A stretch of DNA of 64,000 nucleotides, from positions 806,001-870,000 of the forward strand of contig JACKIK010000002.1 of assembly GCA_020638455.1 (NCBI GenBank), written 5' to 3'. This DNA is from Hyphomonas sp. (lineage in GTDB: Bacteria; Pseudomonadota; Alphaproteobacteria; Caulobacterales; Hyphomonadaceae). Of the stretch, positions 31,861 through 41,052 are shown in pieces (position 1 is the first letter of the stretch; every line of letters begins with the position of its first letter). The notes beneath the pieces were generated by a model. It had not been told where the DNA came from, made no database searches, and was given only the letters and a program-made list of their open reading frames with translations. Position numbers and translations under genes: made by a program.

Positions 31861-33117
31861 CTAACTTTTGGCGGACGATTCGTCGGCGCCCGATTTTCTT
31901 TCACGATCCGCGCCCAGCCAGGCGAGGACGCCTTCGCCCGCGGCCTTTCCAGTGGCGAGGCAGCCGGTGATCAGGTAGCCGCCGGTTCGCGCATCCCAGT
32001 CGATCATCTCGCCCGCGCAGAAACATCCCGGCCGCTTCTTGAGCATCAGGTGCGCGTCCAGCGCCTCCCAGCGCACGCCGCCATCGGTGGAGATCGCCTG
32101 ATCCATCGGCGCCGTGCCGGTCAGCCTCACGGGCAGCGCCTTGATCGCGCCCGCCATACCTTCCGGCGTGTCGAGTGCCGCCTCGGGCGCGCACTCGTAC
32201 AGCAGCGCCACCTTCACGCCTGTCAGCTTCAGCGCCTTGCGCAGCCGGTTCGTCCGCGACTGCTTCGGGCTGGCCGCCGCCAGCCGCCGGGCAATCTCCG
32301 CCTCGCTGAGGTCCGGCAGCAGGTCCAGCCACAGCGTCGCCGCGCCCTTCGCTTCCAATTCGTCCCGCAGCGCGGCGGAGAGCGTGTAGACCCCGCCACT
32401 CTCCACACCGGCTGCCGTAACGACGAACTCCTCCCGCGTCGACTGTCCGCCCGCGCTGAGCCGCACCGGCTTGACCGGCGCGCCGGCAAACTCCTGCCGG
32501 ATACGATCCGACCAATCCACCCTGAACCCGCAATTCGAGGCCCGGAAAGGCGCCAGCCCGATCCCGGCTTCGGCGAACGGCTCCGCCCATGTCCCGTCCG
32601 ACCCGAGCCGCCGCCAGCTCGCCCCGCCGAGCGCGAACACGCTCGCGGGTGCCTCCACTGACTTCGACCCGTCCGGCGTGCTGAACAGCAGCCGCCCCAC
32701 CTCGTCCCAGCCGGTCCAGCGGTGCTTCAGGTGAAGGTGCACACCCCGGCTGCCCAGCCGCGCGAGCCAGGCCCGGAGCAGCGGGGAGGCCTTCATCGAT
32801 CGCGGGAAGATCCGGCCCGTCGGGCCGACATGCGCCGGCATGCCGAGGCCCGCCATCCAGGCGATCACCTGATCCGGTCCGAACCGGGCAATTGGATCAC
32901 ACAAACGCGCATCAGGATCACGGTAACGCGCACCGAAATCACGTTCGCTGCCGATATGGGAGATGTTCAGCCCGCTCTTGCCGGCCATCAGGAACTTGCG
33001 CCCCGCGCTCGGCATCGCCTCATAAATATCGACGCCTATCCCCGCCCCCGAGATCACCTCGGCCGCCATCAGGCCGGCCGGACCCGAGCCGATGACCGCG
33101 ACGCGCTCAGTCGTCAC
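31861..33117 (-). CDS. NAD(P)/FAD-dependent oxidoreductase, TIGR03862/HI0933-like
   Basis: A flavoprotein of about 418 residues. The N-terminal dinucleotide fold reads Val-Ala-Val-Ile-Gly-Ser-Gly-Pro-Ala-Gly-Leu-Met-Ala-Ala-Glu, followed by Gly-Arg-Lys-Phe-Leu-Met-Ala-Gly-Lys-Ser-Gly-Leu-Asn, the marker of the HI0933/BaiN-like group. The C-terminus has Gly-Glu-Met-Ile-Asp-Trp-Asp-Ala-Arg-Thr-Gly-Gly-Tyr-Leu for FAD binding. The substrate is unknown. It overlaps the trmJ stop; the GTG at 33117 is favoured by the alignment, and a GTG at 33138 is the alternative. Confidence 0.86.
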   Translation of the reverse strand: MTTERVAVIGSGPAGLMAAEVISGAGIGVDIYEAMPSAGRKFLMAGKSGLNISHIGSERDFGARYRDPDARLCDPIARFGPDQVIAWMAGLGMPAHVGPTGRIFPRSMKASPLLRAWLARLGSRGVHLHLKHRWTGWDEVGRLLFSTPDGSKSVEAPASVFALGGASWRRLGSDGTWAEPFAEAGIGLAPFRASNCGFRVDWSDRIRQEFAGAPVKPVRLSAGGQSTREEFVVTAAGVESGGVYTLSAALRDELEAKGAATLWLDLLPDLSEAEIARRLAAASPKQSRTNRLRKALKLTGVKVALLYECAPEAALDTPEGMAGAIKALPVRLTGTAPMDQAISTDGGVRWEALDAHLMLKKRPGCFCAGEMIDWDARTGGYLITGCLATGKAAGEGVLAWLGADRERKSGADESSAKS

Positions 33118-33868
33118 GGACAACCCGCGCCTTGCCACGCCCCAGAGCCAGTGCCTTGATCGCCCCCCGGAAGGTCTGCACCTCCTGCTGTGTCCAGTCA
33201 GCCCGGATCAGCGCCGCGCGCAGATTGTCCTTCATCAGCGGCGTCTTCTCGGGCGGGAAGAAATATCCAGCCTTTTCAAGCTCATCTTCGAAATGCTCGA
33301 ACATCCGGTACAGCTCATCGCGCGGCGCCGGCTCGCCGAGGCCTGCCTTGTGGTCACCCTCGTCGCCGCGCGGCCCAAGCGTCACCTTGCCCCATTCCGC
33401 GCAGAACACGCACACCGCCTGGGCGAGGTTGAGGCTCTTGAACTCGGGGTCGACCGGGTAGGTCATCAGGTAGTCCGCCACCGCCACGGCATCGTTCGGC
33501 AGGCCGGATTTCTCCGCCCCGAACATGATCGCGGACTGGCCTGTCCCCATCCGTTCATGCGCCGTTCGCGCCGCCGCCGCGGCATCGCCCACCCGCTTCT
33601 CGATCCCCCGCAGCCGCGCCGTCGCTGCCGCCAGCCAGGCGATCCCCTCCAGCGCTTCCTGTAGCGTTTCATGCACAGAGACGGTCACACCCGCGTCGAA
33701 CGCGCCCGCCGACATCGTCTCCGCCGCCGGGTTCGGCCAACCATCGCGCGGCGCCACCAGTCGCAGGTCTGTCAGACCAAAGTTGCGCATGACACGCGCC
33801 GCCGCGCCGATATTTTCCCCCAGCTGGGGCGAGTGGAGAATGATCGCCGGATTGCGAAGATCAGCCAT
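33107..33868 (-). CDS. trmJ: tRNA/rRNA 2'-O-methyltransferase, TrmJ-like
   Basis: A 253-residue SPOUT methyltransferase. Motif 1 is Glu-Asn-Ile-Gly-Ala-Ala-Ala-Arg-Val-Met-Arg-Asn-Phe-Gly near residue 20, motif 2 is Met-Phe-Gly-Ala-Glu-Lys-Ser-Gly-Leu, and motif 3 is Asn-Leu-Ala-Gln-Ala-Val with the knot. It uses SAM to methylate the 2'-OH of a tRNA anticodon-loop residue (position 32 in TrmJ). The ATG at 33868 is used, giving divergence from icd with a 77-nt gap that holds the icd promoter. It overlaps the flavoprotein gene downstream. Confidence 0.9.
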   Translation of the reverse strand: MADLRNPAIILHSPQLGENIGAAARVMRNFGLTDLRLVAPRDGWPNPAAETMSAGAFDAGVTVSVHETLQEALEGIAWLAAATARLRGIEKRVGDAAAAARTAHERMGTGQSAIMFGAEKSGLPNDAVAVADYLMTYPVDPEFKSLNLAQAVCVFCAEWGKVTLGPRGDEGDHKAGLGEPAPRDELYRMFEHFEDELEKAGYFFPPEKTPLMKDNLRAALIRADWTQQEVQTFRGAIKALALGRGKARVVRDD

Positions 33869-33881
33869 GTCTGAACCTGTT

Positions 33882-33909
33882 TTGACGCCTGCGTCCGCTC
33901 TGCTATAGG
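33882..33909 (+). promoter_or_regulatory. icd promoter
   Basis: TTGACG (33882-33887), 16 nt, then TATAGG (33904-33909). It points at icd, whose ATG is 36 nt further on, with an AAGGA site near 33931-33935. The trmJ start lies 14 nt upstream on the other strand. Confidence 0.65.
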
Positions 33910-33945
33910 CCTGCCAGACAATTTCAAGCGCAAGGACTTCCAAAC

Positions 33946-35166
33946 ATGGCGAAAATCAAGGTCAAGAACCCGATCGTCGAGATGGACGGGGACGAGATGA
34001 CCCGCATCATCTGGCAGCTTATCAAGGAAAAGCTGATCTATCCCTACCTCGACGTTGACCTGAAGTATTACGACCTGTCGATCCAGAAGCGCGACGAAAC
34101 CGACGACCAGATCACCATCGACGCCGCCAACGCCACCAAGCAATACGGCGTCGCAGTCAAATGCGCCACGATCACGCCGGATGAGGCCCGCGTCGAGGAG
34201 TTCGGCCTGAAGAAGATGTGGAAGTCGCCGAACGGCACGATCCGCAACATTCTCGGCGGTGTCGTCTTCCGTGAGCCGATCGTGATCTCGAATATTCCGC
34301 GCCTCGTGCCCGGCTGGACGAAGCCGGTCGTTGTCGGCCGCCACGCTTTCGGCGACCAGTACAAGGCCACCGACTTCCTCGTGCCCGGCAAGGGCAAGCT
34401 GACCATGAAGTGGGAAGCGGCAGACGGCTCCGATTCGAAGGAATACGAAGTCTTCGACTTCCCCTCCGCCGGCATCGCCATGGGCATGTACAACCTCGAC
34501 GAGTCGATCCGCGACTTCGCCCGCGCCAGTATGAACTACGGCCTGCAGCGCAAATGGCCAGTCTACCTGTCCACCAAGAACACCATCCTCAAGGCCTATG
34601 ACGGCCGCTTCAAGGACATCTTCCAGGACGTGTTCGACACCGAGTTCGCCGACAAGTTCAAGGAATTCGGCGGCACCTACGAGCACCGCCTGATCGACGA
34701 CATGGTCGCGGCCTGCATGAAATGGTCCGGCGGCTACGTCTGGGCCTGCAAGAACTATGACGGCGACGTGCAGTCCGATACCGTCGCCCAGGGCTACGGT
34801 TCGCTCGGCCTGATGACCTCCGTACTGATGAGCCCGGATGGCAACACAGTCGAGGCCGAGGCTGCCCACGGCACCGTCACCCGCCACTACCGCGCCCACC
34901 AACGCGGCGAGGCGACCTCGACCAACTCGATCGCCTCGATCTTCGCCTGGACGCAGGGCCTCGACCACCGCGGCCGGATGGACGACACGCCCGAAGTCCG
35001 CAAGTTCGCCCAGACGCTGGAATCCACCATCGTCAAGACCGTCGAAGCCGGCTTGATGACGAAGGACCTCGCCCTGCTGGTCGGTCCCGATCAGGGCTAC
35101 CTGACGACCGAAGGCTTCATCGAAAAGGTCGCCCAGAACTTCGAAGCGGCGATGGCGAAGTCCTGA
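33946..35166 (+). CDS. icd: NADP-dependent isocitrate dehydrogenase (type II)
   Basis: A 406-residue protein of the eukaryote-like type II family. It opens Ile-Lys-Val-Lys-Asn-Pro-Ile-Val-Glu-Met-Asp-Gly-Asp-Glu-Met-Thr-Arg-Ile-Ile-Trp, and has Ser-Pro-Asn-Gly-Thr-Ile-Arg-Asn-Ile for isocitrate binding and a Lys-Asn-Tyr-Asp-Gly-Asp-Val-Gln-Ser-Asp stretch with catalytic and metal Asp residues. Homodimer in the TCA cycle, turning isocitrate and NADP+ into 2-oxoglutarate, CO2 and NADPH. A strong terminator follows. Confidence 0.96.
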   Translation: MAKIKVKNPIVEMDGDEMTRIIWQLIKEKLIYPYLDVDLKYYDLSIQKRDETDDQITIDAANATKQYGVAVKCATITPDEARVEEFGLKKMWKSPNGTIRNILGGVVFREPIVISNIPRLVPGWTKPVVVGRHAFGDQYKATDFLVPGKGKLTMKWEAADGSDSKEYEVFDFPSAGIAMGMYNLDESIRDFARASMNYGLQRKWPVYLSTKNTILKAYDGRFKDIFQDVFDTEFADKFKEFGGTYEHRLIDDMVAACMKWSGGYVWACKNYDGDVQSDTVAQGYGSLGLMTSVLMSPDGNTVEAEAAHGTVTRHYRAHQRGEATSTNSIASIFAWTQGLDHRGRMDDTPEVRKFAQTLESTIVKTVEAGLMTKDLALLVGPDQGYLTTEGFIEKVAQNFEAAMAKS

Positions 35167-35187
35167 TCGCTGCGCCCCTGAAACAAG

Positions 35188-35218
35188 AAAGCCCCGCAGC
35201 GCCTGCTGCGGGGCTTTT
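35188..35218. terminator. Bidirectional terminator between icd and the OmpA-family gene
   Basis: GCCCCGCAG (35191-35199) pairs with CTGCGGGGC (35206-35214), preceded by AAA and followed by TTTT. The symmetrical A and T flanks let it serve both convergent transcripts. Confidence 0.85.
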
Positions 35219-35236
35219 CATTTTGGGCCTTGCGCG

Positions 35237-36523
35237 TCAGCGCTGGCGGACGCGGACGTCGATGCGGCGGTTCTGTGCCCGGCCCTCTTCGGTCGCGTTG
35301 TCCGCCACCGGGAACTGCGACCCGTAACCCTCGGCAACCATCCGGTCAGGCGCCACACCCATCGCGACAAGCGCATTCACAACAGCGTCCGCCCGCTGCT
35401 GCGACAGGCTCAGATTGACATCCTCGGAGCCCGTATTGTCCGTATATCCTCCGAACTTCAGCTGGACCGACGGATAAGCCGCAAGGATCATCTGCAAGTT
35501 CGTCAGCTGGCCGCTCGACTTCTCCATGTCGATCGTCGCCGAGCCGGTATTGAAGGTCAGCCGGTCCATGGTGAACCAGCAGTCCGGATCGGTGCACGGC
35601 TCCTTGCCCGACTTGATGAAATCGAGCAGGCGCGTGTCGGCGCCATTGGGAATGGCCGAAAAATCGATGTCCGACAGGGCGGCCTCAGCCTCTGCATTGA
35701 CCTCGATGTTCGCGGCCGGCGCTTCATTGGTGATGGCGGGCACTTCAACCGGCTCCGTCGCGGCGGGTGATGTCACGACAGCCGGCGCTGCGGCTTCAGT
35801 CTCCGGCTTCGCGGGCGCCGTCGTCTCCTTGCCCCGCAGCGCAAACCAGGCGAGCAGGACCAGCGCCGCCAGCGGCAACACCCACATCAGCCAGCCTGGG
35901 CCCCCGTCATCATCGTCATTCGCAACCGGCGGCCGAGCCGCCGCAGTGGTCGCCGCTGCACTGGCGGTCGCTGCCGCATGTGCCGAGGCAAGGCCCAGCA
36001 CACCTGCAAGCGGAGCAGGCAGGGCGGCATAGACCTCGTCGGCCTCGTCCATGAGAAGGCTCCTGAGACCTGCCTCGCCGAGCCCCGCACCTGCGATCTT
36101 CTTGCCGAGAAGGCCCATGAGCAGCGGACCGGCAAGGCCCAGCAGATGGCCCGGCGACTCGTGGCTCTTCAGGCCGGCTAGCTTGCCGACCGATGACAGG
36201 ATGGGGCCGACCTTGTCGCCGAACAGCGCCCCCATCATGTGGCCGGCGGCATCTTTCGGATCGCCATGCGCCAGGTTGCCGCCGCCGACGAGACCGTTCA
36301 GGTCGTCGAGGAAACCGGCATTCGCCGGCTGGCTCAGCATGCCGAACAGGCCCGTCAGGCCGCTGCTCGTCTTCGCATGGCCGATCATGCCGGAGAGGAT
36401 CGCAGGCACCAGGGCTTCGAGCGCCCGGGTCACCCCCGCCTCGCTCTCTCCCAGCTTGCCCGACACCATCCCCAGCAATGACGGGCTCAGCATGTCGAAT
36501 GCGGTTTTCATCAAGGATGCCAT
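35237..36523 (-). CDS. OmpA-family protein with N-terminal DUF937-type domain
   Basis: A 428-residue protein. Residues about 5-190 form an Ala/Gly/Leu-rich helical part like DUF937 (Leu-Leu-Gly-Met-Val-Ser-Gly-Lys-Leu and Leu-Val-Pro-Ala-Ile-Leu-Ser-Gly-Met). A single membrane helix is at about 212-225 (Leu-Met-Trp-Val-Leu-Pro-Leu-Ala-Ala-Leu). A Pro/Ala/Glu linker follows, then a C-terminal OmpA domain with Gly-Gly-Tyr-Thr-Asp-Asn-Thr-Gly-Ser and Asn-Arg-Arg-Ile-Asp-Val-Arg-Val, which binds peptidoglycan. A GAGGAG site is 7 nt before the ATG at 36523. It may anchor a cytoplasmic module to the wall. Confidence 0.87.
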   Translation of the reverse strand: MASLMKTAFDMLSPSLLGMVSGKLGESEAGVTRALEALVPAILSGMIGHAKTSSGLTGLFGMLSQPANAGFLDDLNGLVGGGNLAHGDPKDAAGHMMGALFGDKVGPILSSVGKLAGLKSHESPGHLLGLAGPLLMGLLGKKIAGAGLGEAGLRSLLMDEADEVYAALPAPLAGVLGLASAHAAATASAAATTAAARPPVANDDDDGGPGWLMWVLPLAALVLLAWFALRGKETTAPAKPETEAAAPAVVTSPAATEPVEVPAITNEAPAANIEVNAEAEAALSDIDFSAIPNGADTRLLDFIKSGKEPCTDPDCWFTMDRLTFNTGSATIDMEKSSGQLTNLQMILAAYPSVQLKFGGYTDNTGSEDVNLSLSQQRADAVVNALVAMGVAPDRMVAEGYGSQFPVADNATEEGRAQNRRIDVRVRQR

Positions 36524-36766
36524 GATCAATCTCCTCTTCCAGGAGCGGCATCCCTGCGGAACCGCCCCTCATCCCCTTTGAGGTGAGTGAGTCGCCCGCC
36601 CGACCAGCCCTGCCCCAAGCAACCTGCAGCGTGCGCTACAGCAGCCGGAAAGGACTGATTTTGCGGATTTTTCCCACATCTGCCTGTGTCCGAGGGTGAC
36701 AAAACGCGTTCGCCTGTCAAGGCGCTTCCGGGACACATTCGCATTGAGGGCGAGCTTGCGCGGGAA

Positions 36767-37420
36767 TCAGGCCTCGCCGATCAGGCAGCGGACATGGTCT
36801 TCGAGGTCCAGCTGCCGCAGGCGCTTCAACCGTTCCACCAGCAGGATGCGGCGCAGGCGCTGGTAGGCAACGTCGAGATCGTCGTTGACGATCACATAGT
36901 CATAGCGGCGCCAATGCATGATCTCGCGCTTGGCGTCTTCCATCCTCCGGGCGATGATTTCCGGCGTCGAGCCGGGCCGGGCGGCAAGACGATCGTGCAG
37001 CGCACTGATGCTGGGCGGCAGGATGAAGACCGACACGACATCGTTCGGCATCTGGTCGTGCAGCGCATCGGCGCCCTGCCAGTCGACATCGAACAGCACG
37101 TCTTCGCCAGCCTCGAGCCGGGCCACGGTGTCGGCTTTCGGCGTACCGTAATACTTGTCGAACACATGCGCCCATTCGAGGAACTCGCGCCGCTCGATCA
37201 TCCTGTGGAAGTCGTCGACCGTGCGGAAGTGATAGTCGACGCCATCGACCTCGTTCGGCCGCGGCGGCCGCGTCGTTGCTGACACGGAGAGATTCACGTC
37301 ATGGAATTCCTCGATCAGCTTGCGGGCGAGCGTCGTCTTGCCGGCACCCGACGGGCTGGAAAGCACCAGCATCAGGCCACGGCGCCTGCCGCTGTCCTTG
37401 GGGTGTCCGCTATTCGACAT
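36767..37420 (-). CDS. gmk: Guanylate kinase
   Basis: A 217-residue kinase. The P-loop Ser-Ser-Pro-Ser-Gly-Ala-Gly-Lys-Thr-Thr is at residues 21-30, followed by Ser-Val-Ser-Ala-Thr-Thr-Arg-Pro-Pro-Arg with the GMP-binding Ser/Arg, and Glu-Phe-Leu-Glu-Trp-Ala and Asp-Val-Asp-Trp-Gln-Gly. It converts GMP and ATP to GDP and ADP. Its start overlaps the yicC stop by 11 nt, keeping the yicC-gmk order common in proteobacteria. Confidence 0.95.
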   Translation of the reverse strand: MSNSGHPKDSGRRRGLMLVLSSPSGAGKTTLARKLIEEFHDVNLSVSATTRPPRPNEVDGVDYHFRTVDDFHRMIERREFLEWAHVFDKYYGTPKADTVARLEAGEDVLFDVDWQGADALHDQMPNDVVSVFILPPSISALHDRLAARPGSTPEIIARRMEDAKREIMHWRRYDYVIVNDDLDVAYQRLRRILLVERLKRLRQLDLEDHVRCLIGEA

Positions 37421-38297
37421 TGGCCGCCTGCTCCTTGAACTGGTCGATTAGTCCTTTGAGGCCGAGTCCGGCATTCGTCAAATCGAGGCTGGCGGATTTG
37501 GAGCAGAGCGTGTTCGCCTCCCGGTTCAGTTCCTGCGCCAGGAAATCAAGCTTGCGGCCAACCGGAGACCCGGCTGCAAGCAACTCCCGCGCGGAAACAA
37601 AATGCGCCGACAGCCGGTCCAGCTCCTCCCGCACGTCGGCCTTTGCGGCGCTGAGTGCGATCTCTGCCGCAAGCCGTTCCTTGTCGACACGGCCATTGGT
37701 GTCGAGCTCGCCAAGCTGCCGGGTCAGGCGCTCCTGGATCAGCCCCGGCTGGGTCCCGGCAAGGCCATCTGCCGTCGCCCGCAGATCCTCCATGTCCGCA
37801 AGCAGCTGGCCGAGCACGCCCCCAAGCATGTCGCCCTCGCGCAGGCGCTCGTCTTTCAGCGCCTTCAGCACTTCTTCCGCAGCATCCGACAGTGCAGCGC
37901 CGACATCCTCGTCCGTGCCAAGATCGCGCAGGCTGGCACCACCTGCCTCGACCACACCCTTCACGTTCATGAGGCTGGCGATGGCCTCGCCGGAGAGCGC
38001 GCTGCCATAGCGCGCCTCTGCCGAGGCGACCAGCGAATCCAGCAGGTCCTCATTGATCGTTCCCGACGCCACATTCGCCGCCACATCGACCCGCAGCGAT
38101 ACCTGGAGCGAGCCGCGCTGGAAGTATTTCGGTGCCGCCGCCTTGACCACGCGCTCCATCGTCTCGAAGCCCGGCGGATAGGCGACGCGCACATCGAGCC
38201 CCCGGCCGTTGACGCTCTTCGCTTCCCACGCCCAGCTGCCCCACTCCGCTTCGCCCGAAACGCGGGCGAAGCCGGTCATGCCCGAAAGTGCCGTCAT
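37410..38297 (-). CDS. yicC: YicC-family endoribonuclease
   Basis: A 295-residue protein that opens Met-Thr-Gly-Phe-Ala-Arg and has Trp-Glu-Ala-Lys-Ser-Val-Asn-Gly-Arg-Gly-Leu-Asp near residue 25, the YicC N-terminal signature, and ends with the DUF1732-type segment Arg-Glu-Ala-Asn-Thr-Leu-Cys-Ser-Lys-Ser. YicC homologues cut RNA and affect stationary-phase survival. It overlaps mltG by 4 nt and gmk by 11 nt. Confidence 0.92.
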   Translation of the reverse strand: MTALSGMTGFARVSGEAEWGSWAWEAKSVNGRGLDVRVAYPPGFETMERVVKAAAPKYFQRGSLQVSLRVDVAANVASGTINEDLLDSLVASAEARYGSALSGEAIASLMNVKGVVEAGGASLRDLGTDEDVGAALSDAAEEVLKALKDERLREGDMLGGVLGQLLADMEDLRATADGLAGTQPGLIQERLTRQLGELDTNGRVDKERLAAEIALSAAKADVREELDRLSAHFVSARELLAAGSPVGRKLDFLAQELNREANTLCSKSASLDLTNAGLGLKGLIDQFKEQAANVE

Positions 38298-39322
38298 TCC
38301 CCTGCCCGTTCCTTCGCGATTTCCTTGCTTTCGTAGGCGCGATAGGCGGCTACGTTGCGATTGTGCTCTTGGAGCGTCTTTGCGAACAGGTGCCCACCTT
38401 TCCCGTCTGCAACGAAGAACAGGTACTCGGTATCCGGAGGATTGAGGACCGCTTCGATGGCACCCCGCCCGGGATTGCAGATCGGCGTCTTCGGCAGCCC
38501 GTCGATCTGGTACGTGTTCCAGTCCGTCTTCCGGTCAATTTCGGACCGGCGCAATGTGCGCCGCTGCCCTTTGGCATTGTAGAGCGGCTCGCCCTGCGAG
38601 ATGCCGTAGATAATGGTTGGGTCGCTTTCCAGCCGCATACCCTTGCGGAGGCGGGTCGTGAACAGGGCCGCAATCTCCGGCTGCTCGTCCACCTTGCCGG
38701 TTTCCTTTTCCACGATGGAAGCAAGGATGATCGCCTCGTAGGGCGTCGCGACCGGAATGTCTGCCTTTCGTTTCGGCCAGAGCCCGTCCAGCAGCTTCGC
38801 CTGCGCGTCCTGCATCTTTGCGACCAGCTGCGCGCGGGTCATGCCGCGGTTGAAAAGATACGTATCCGGAAGAAGCGAGCCTTCCGGAATGTCCTCCGTG
38901 GGCATATCGCCGACCAGCACGGGATCCGCTTCGACGATCTTCAGCAGCTGCGCGGTCGTCCGCCCCTCCGGAAGGGTGATCTTGTGAAGGACAGCCTTGC
39001 CCTCGACGAGTGTCCCGAGGACATCCGACAGGCTGGCCTGGTGCGGGATTTCGAATTCGCCCGTCTTGATGGCAAGTTCCGTCCCGTCGAGCTTTGCCTT
39101 CAGGCGCATGAGCTTCGCATCGCGGATGATGCTGTCCTTCTCAAGGCGGGACGCCACGCTCGCAAGACTCTCGCCTGGCTCGACTGTGAAAGTCACATCT
39201 TCCTCGAGCGGCCCGGCCTTTGCGAGCTCGTTCTGCATCCAGAGCCAGCCGCCGCCCACCGCCGCGCCGCCAAGTATGACGACCAGCAGGACCAGCGACA
39301 GGAGGCCTTTCAGGAATTTCAT
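38294..39322 (-). CDS. mltG: Endolytic murein transglycosylase MltG
   Basis: A 342-residue protein with an N-terminal membrane helix (Leu-Leu-Ser-Leu-Val-Leu-Leu-Val-Val-Ile), a LysM-like segment with Thr-Val-Glu-Pro-Gly-Glu-Ser-Leu, and the YceG domain holding Ala-Ser-Ile-Val-Glu-Lys-Glu-Thr-Gly, whose Glu is catalytic. It cleaves nascent glycan strands at the inner membrane and sets their length. It follows fabF, starting 68 nt after its stop, and is coupled to yicC. Confidence 0.94.
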   Translation of the reverse strand: MKFLKGLLSLVLLVVILGGAAVGGGWLWMQNELAKAGPLEEDVTFTVEPGESLASVASRLEKDSIIRDAKLMRLKAKLDGTELAIKTGEFEIPHQASLSDVLGTLVEGKAVLHKITLPEGRTTAQLLKIVEADPVLVGDMPTEDIPEGSLLPDTYLFNRGMTRAQLVAKMQDAQAKLLDGLWPKRKADIPVATPYEAIILASIVEKETGKVDEQPEIAALFTTRLRKGMRLESDPTIIYGISQGEPLYNAKGQRRTLRRSEIDRKTDWNTYQIDGLPKTPICNPGRGAIEAVLNPPDTEYLFFVADGKGGHLFAKTLQEHNRNVAAYRAYESKEIAKERAGE

Positions 39323-39390
39323 CTACGCGCCTCGATCAGGGACTCCGGTGCTTCGCAGCCTAAGCTGAGCGCCGGTCGCCGGAAAGGGAC

Positions 39391-40677
39391 TTACTCCACC
39401 TCGCGCAGGATCAGGCTGGCATTCGTGCCGCCAAAGCCGAAGCTGTTGGACATGGCGGCGCGGACGCGGCCCTTCTTCGCCTTGTGCGGAATGAGGTCCA
39501 GCACAGTCTCGAAGCTCGGATTGTCGAGGTTCAGCGTCGGCGGCATAACCTGGTCGCGGATGGCAAGGGCACAGAAGGCCCCTTCGATCGCCCCGGCGGC
39601 GCCGAGCAGGTGCCCGACGGCCGATTTGGTCGACGACATCGACATGTTCTTGGCGTGATCGCCGAAAGCGCGCTCAACCGCGCCGGCTTCGCCTTCGTCG
39701 CCTTTCGGCGTCGAGGTGCCGTGCGCGTTGACATAGTCGATTTCGCTCGGGTCGATGCCGGCATGCTTCAGCGCCATCTTCATGGCGCGGTAGCCGCCCT
39801 CGGCGCCTTCAGCAGGCGCTGTGATGTGATAGGCATCGCCGGTCAGGCCGTAGCCGATCACTTCGGCATAGATTTTCGCGCCGCGTGCCTTGGCATGCTC
39901 GTATTCTTCCAGAACAAGCACCGCAGCGCCTTCACCCATGACAAAGCCGTCGCGGTCCTTGTCGTACGGCCGCGAAGCCTTTTCAGGTGTGTCGTTGAAA
40001 CCGGTCGACATGGCTTTTGCGGCACAGAAGCCGGCAATACCAATCTTGCCGATCACGGCCTCGGAACCGCCCGCAACCATCACGTCGGCGTCGCCGTATT
40101 TGATGAGGCGCGAGGAATCGCCGATGGCGTGCGCACCCGTTGCGCAGGCCGTCACGACGGCGTGGTTCGGCCCCTTGAAGCCGTGCTTGATCGAAACCTG
40201 GCCCGAAGCAAGGTTGATCAGCGCCGACGGAATGAAGAACGGGCTGACCTTGCGCGGTCCCTGCTCGTGCAAGGTGATCGCCGTCTCGTAGATCGACTCG
40301 AGGCCGCCAATGCCGGACCCGATCAGGACGCCGGTGCGTTCCTGGTCCTCTGTCTCGGTCGGGTGCCAGTTGGCATCGTCGACAGCCTCGTCGGCTGCAG
40401 CCATCGCATAGAGGATAAATTCGTCGATCCGGCGCATCTCCTTCTTGGAGACGAACTTTTCCGGGTCGAACGCATGCGGATCGCCTTCGCCGCCGCCGCG
40501 CCCGGTAATCCATGGCACCTGGCAGGCTATCTGCGAAGGCAGGTCGGAGGGGTCGAACGTGTCGATCCGGCCAGCGCCGGACTTGCCGGCAATCAGCCGC
40601 TCCCACGTCGCTTCACGCGTAGCCGCCAGTGGCGACACGATTCCGATGCCGGTGATTACGACACGCCGGTCAGACAT
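39391..40677 (-). CDS. fabF: 3-oxoacyl-ACP synthase II
   Basis: A 428-residue condensing enzyme. The active-site Cys178 is in Val-Thr-Ala-Cys-Ala-Thr-Gly; the catalytic His residues are in Asn-Ala-His-Gly-Thr-Ser-Thr-Pro and Ala-Val-Gly-His-Leu-Leu-Gly-Ala-Ala-Gly. It elongates acyl-ACP with malonyl-ACP. It starts 29 nt after the acpP stop, in the order fabD-fabG-acpP-fabF common in alphaproteobacteria. Confidence 0.96.
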   Translation of the reverse strand: MSDRRVVITGIGIVSPLAATREATWERLIAGKSGAGRIDTFDPSDLPSQIACQVPWITGRGGGEGDPHAFDPEKFVSKKEMRRIDEFILYAMAAADEAVDDANWHPTETEDQERTGVLIGSGIGGLESIYETAITLHEQGPRKVSPFFIPSALINLASGQVSIKHGFKGPNHAVVTACATGAHAIGDSSRLIKYGDADVMVAGGSEAVIGKIGIAGFCAAKAMSTGFNDTPEKASRPYDKDRDGFVMGEGAAVLVLEEYEHAKARGAKIYAEVIGYGLTGDAYHITAPAEGAEGGYRAMKMALKHAGIDPSEIDYVNAHGTSTPKGDEGEAGAVERAFGDHAKNMSMSSTKSAVGHLLGAAGAIEGAFCALAIRDQVMPPTLNLDNPSFETVLDLIPHKAKKGRVRAAMSNSFGFGGTNASLILREVE

Positions 40678-40706
40678 GAAGACCCCTCCCGTCGACAGTC
40701 TTCGAC

Positions 40707-40940
40707 TTAAATGTGCGCCTTAATATGCGTCACGGCGTCGCCGACAGTGCGGATGGATTCCTGCACGTCGTCCGGGATCTCGATGTTGAATTCTTCCTCG
40801 AAGGCCATGACCAGTTCGACAAGGTCCAGCGAGTCGGCACCGAGGTCATCGATGAAGCTGGCGCTCTCGACCACTTTGTCACCGTCAACGTCGAGATTAT
40901 CGACGACAATTTTCTTAACACGTTCAAGAACGTCAGACAT
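40707..40940 (-). CDS. acpP: Acyl carrier protein
   Basis: A 77-residue acidic protein with the phosphopantetheine site Ser37 in Gly-Ala-Asp-Ser-Leu-Asp-Leu-Val-Glu. It carries growing acyl chains in type II fatty acid synthesis. A 112-nt gap to fabG holds a palindrome GGTCCGGACC (41010-41019) and a weak -35/-10 pair (TTGGCG, GCTAGG on the minus strand), so acpP-fabF may have its own promoter. Confidence 0.97.
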   Translation of the reverse strand: MSDVLERVKKIVVDNLDVDGDKVVESASFIDDLGADSLDLVELVMAFEEEFNIEIPDDVQESIRTVGDAVTHIKAHI

Positions 40941-41052
40941 GCGTACCTCTCTTAAATGCCTGAGGACTGGCCCGAATTCCGAACCATTGTGTTGCGCCTA
41001 GCACACAGTGGTCCGGACCGCCAAGCCCTTGTATCAACGCCAACTGCGCCTA

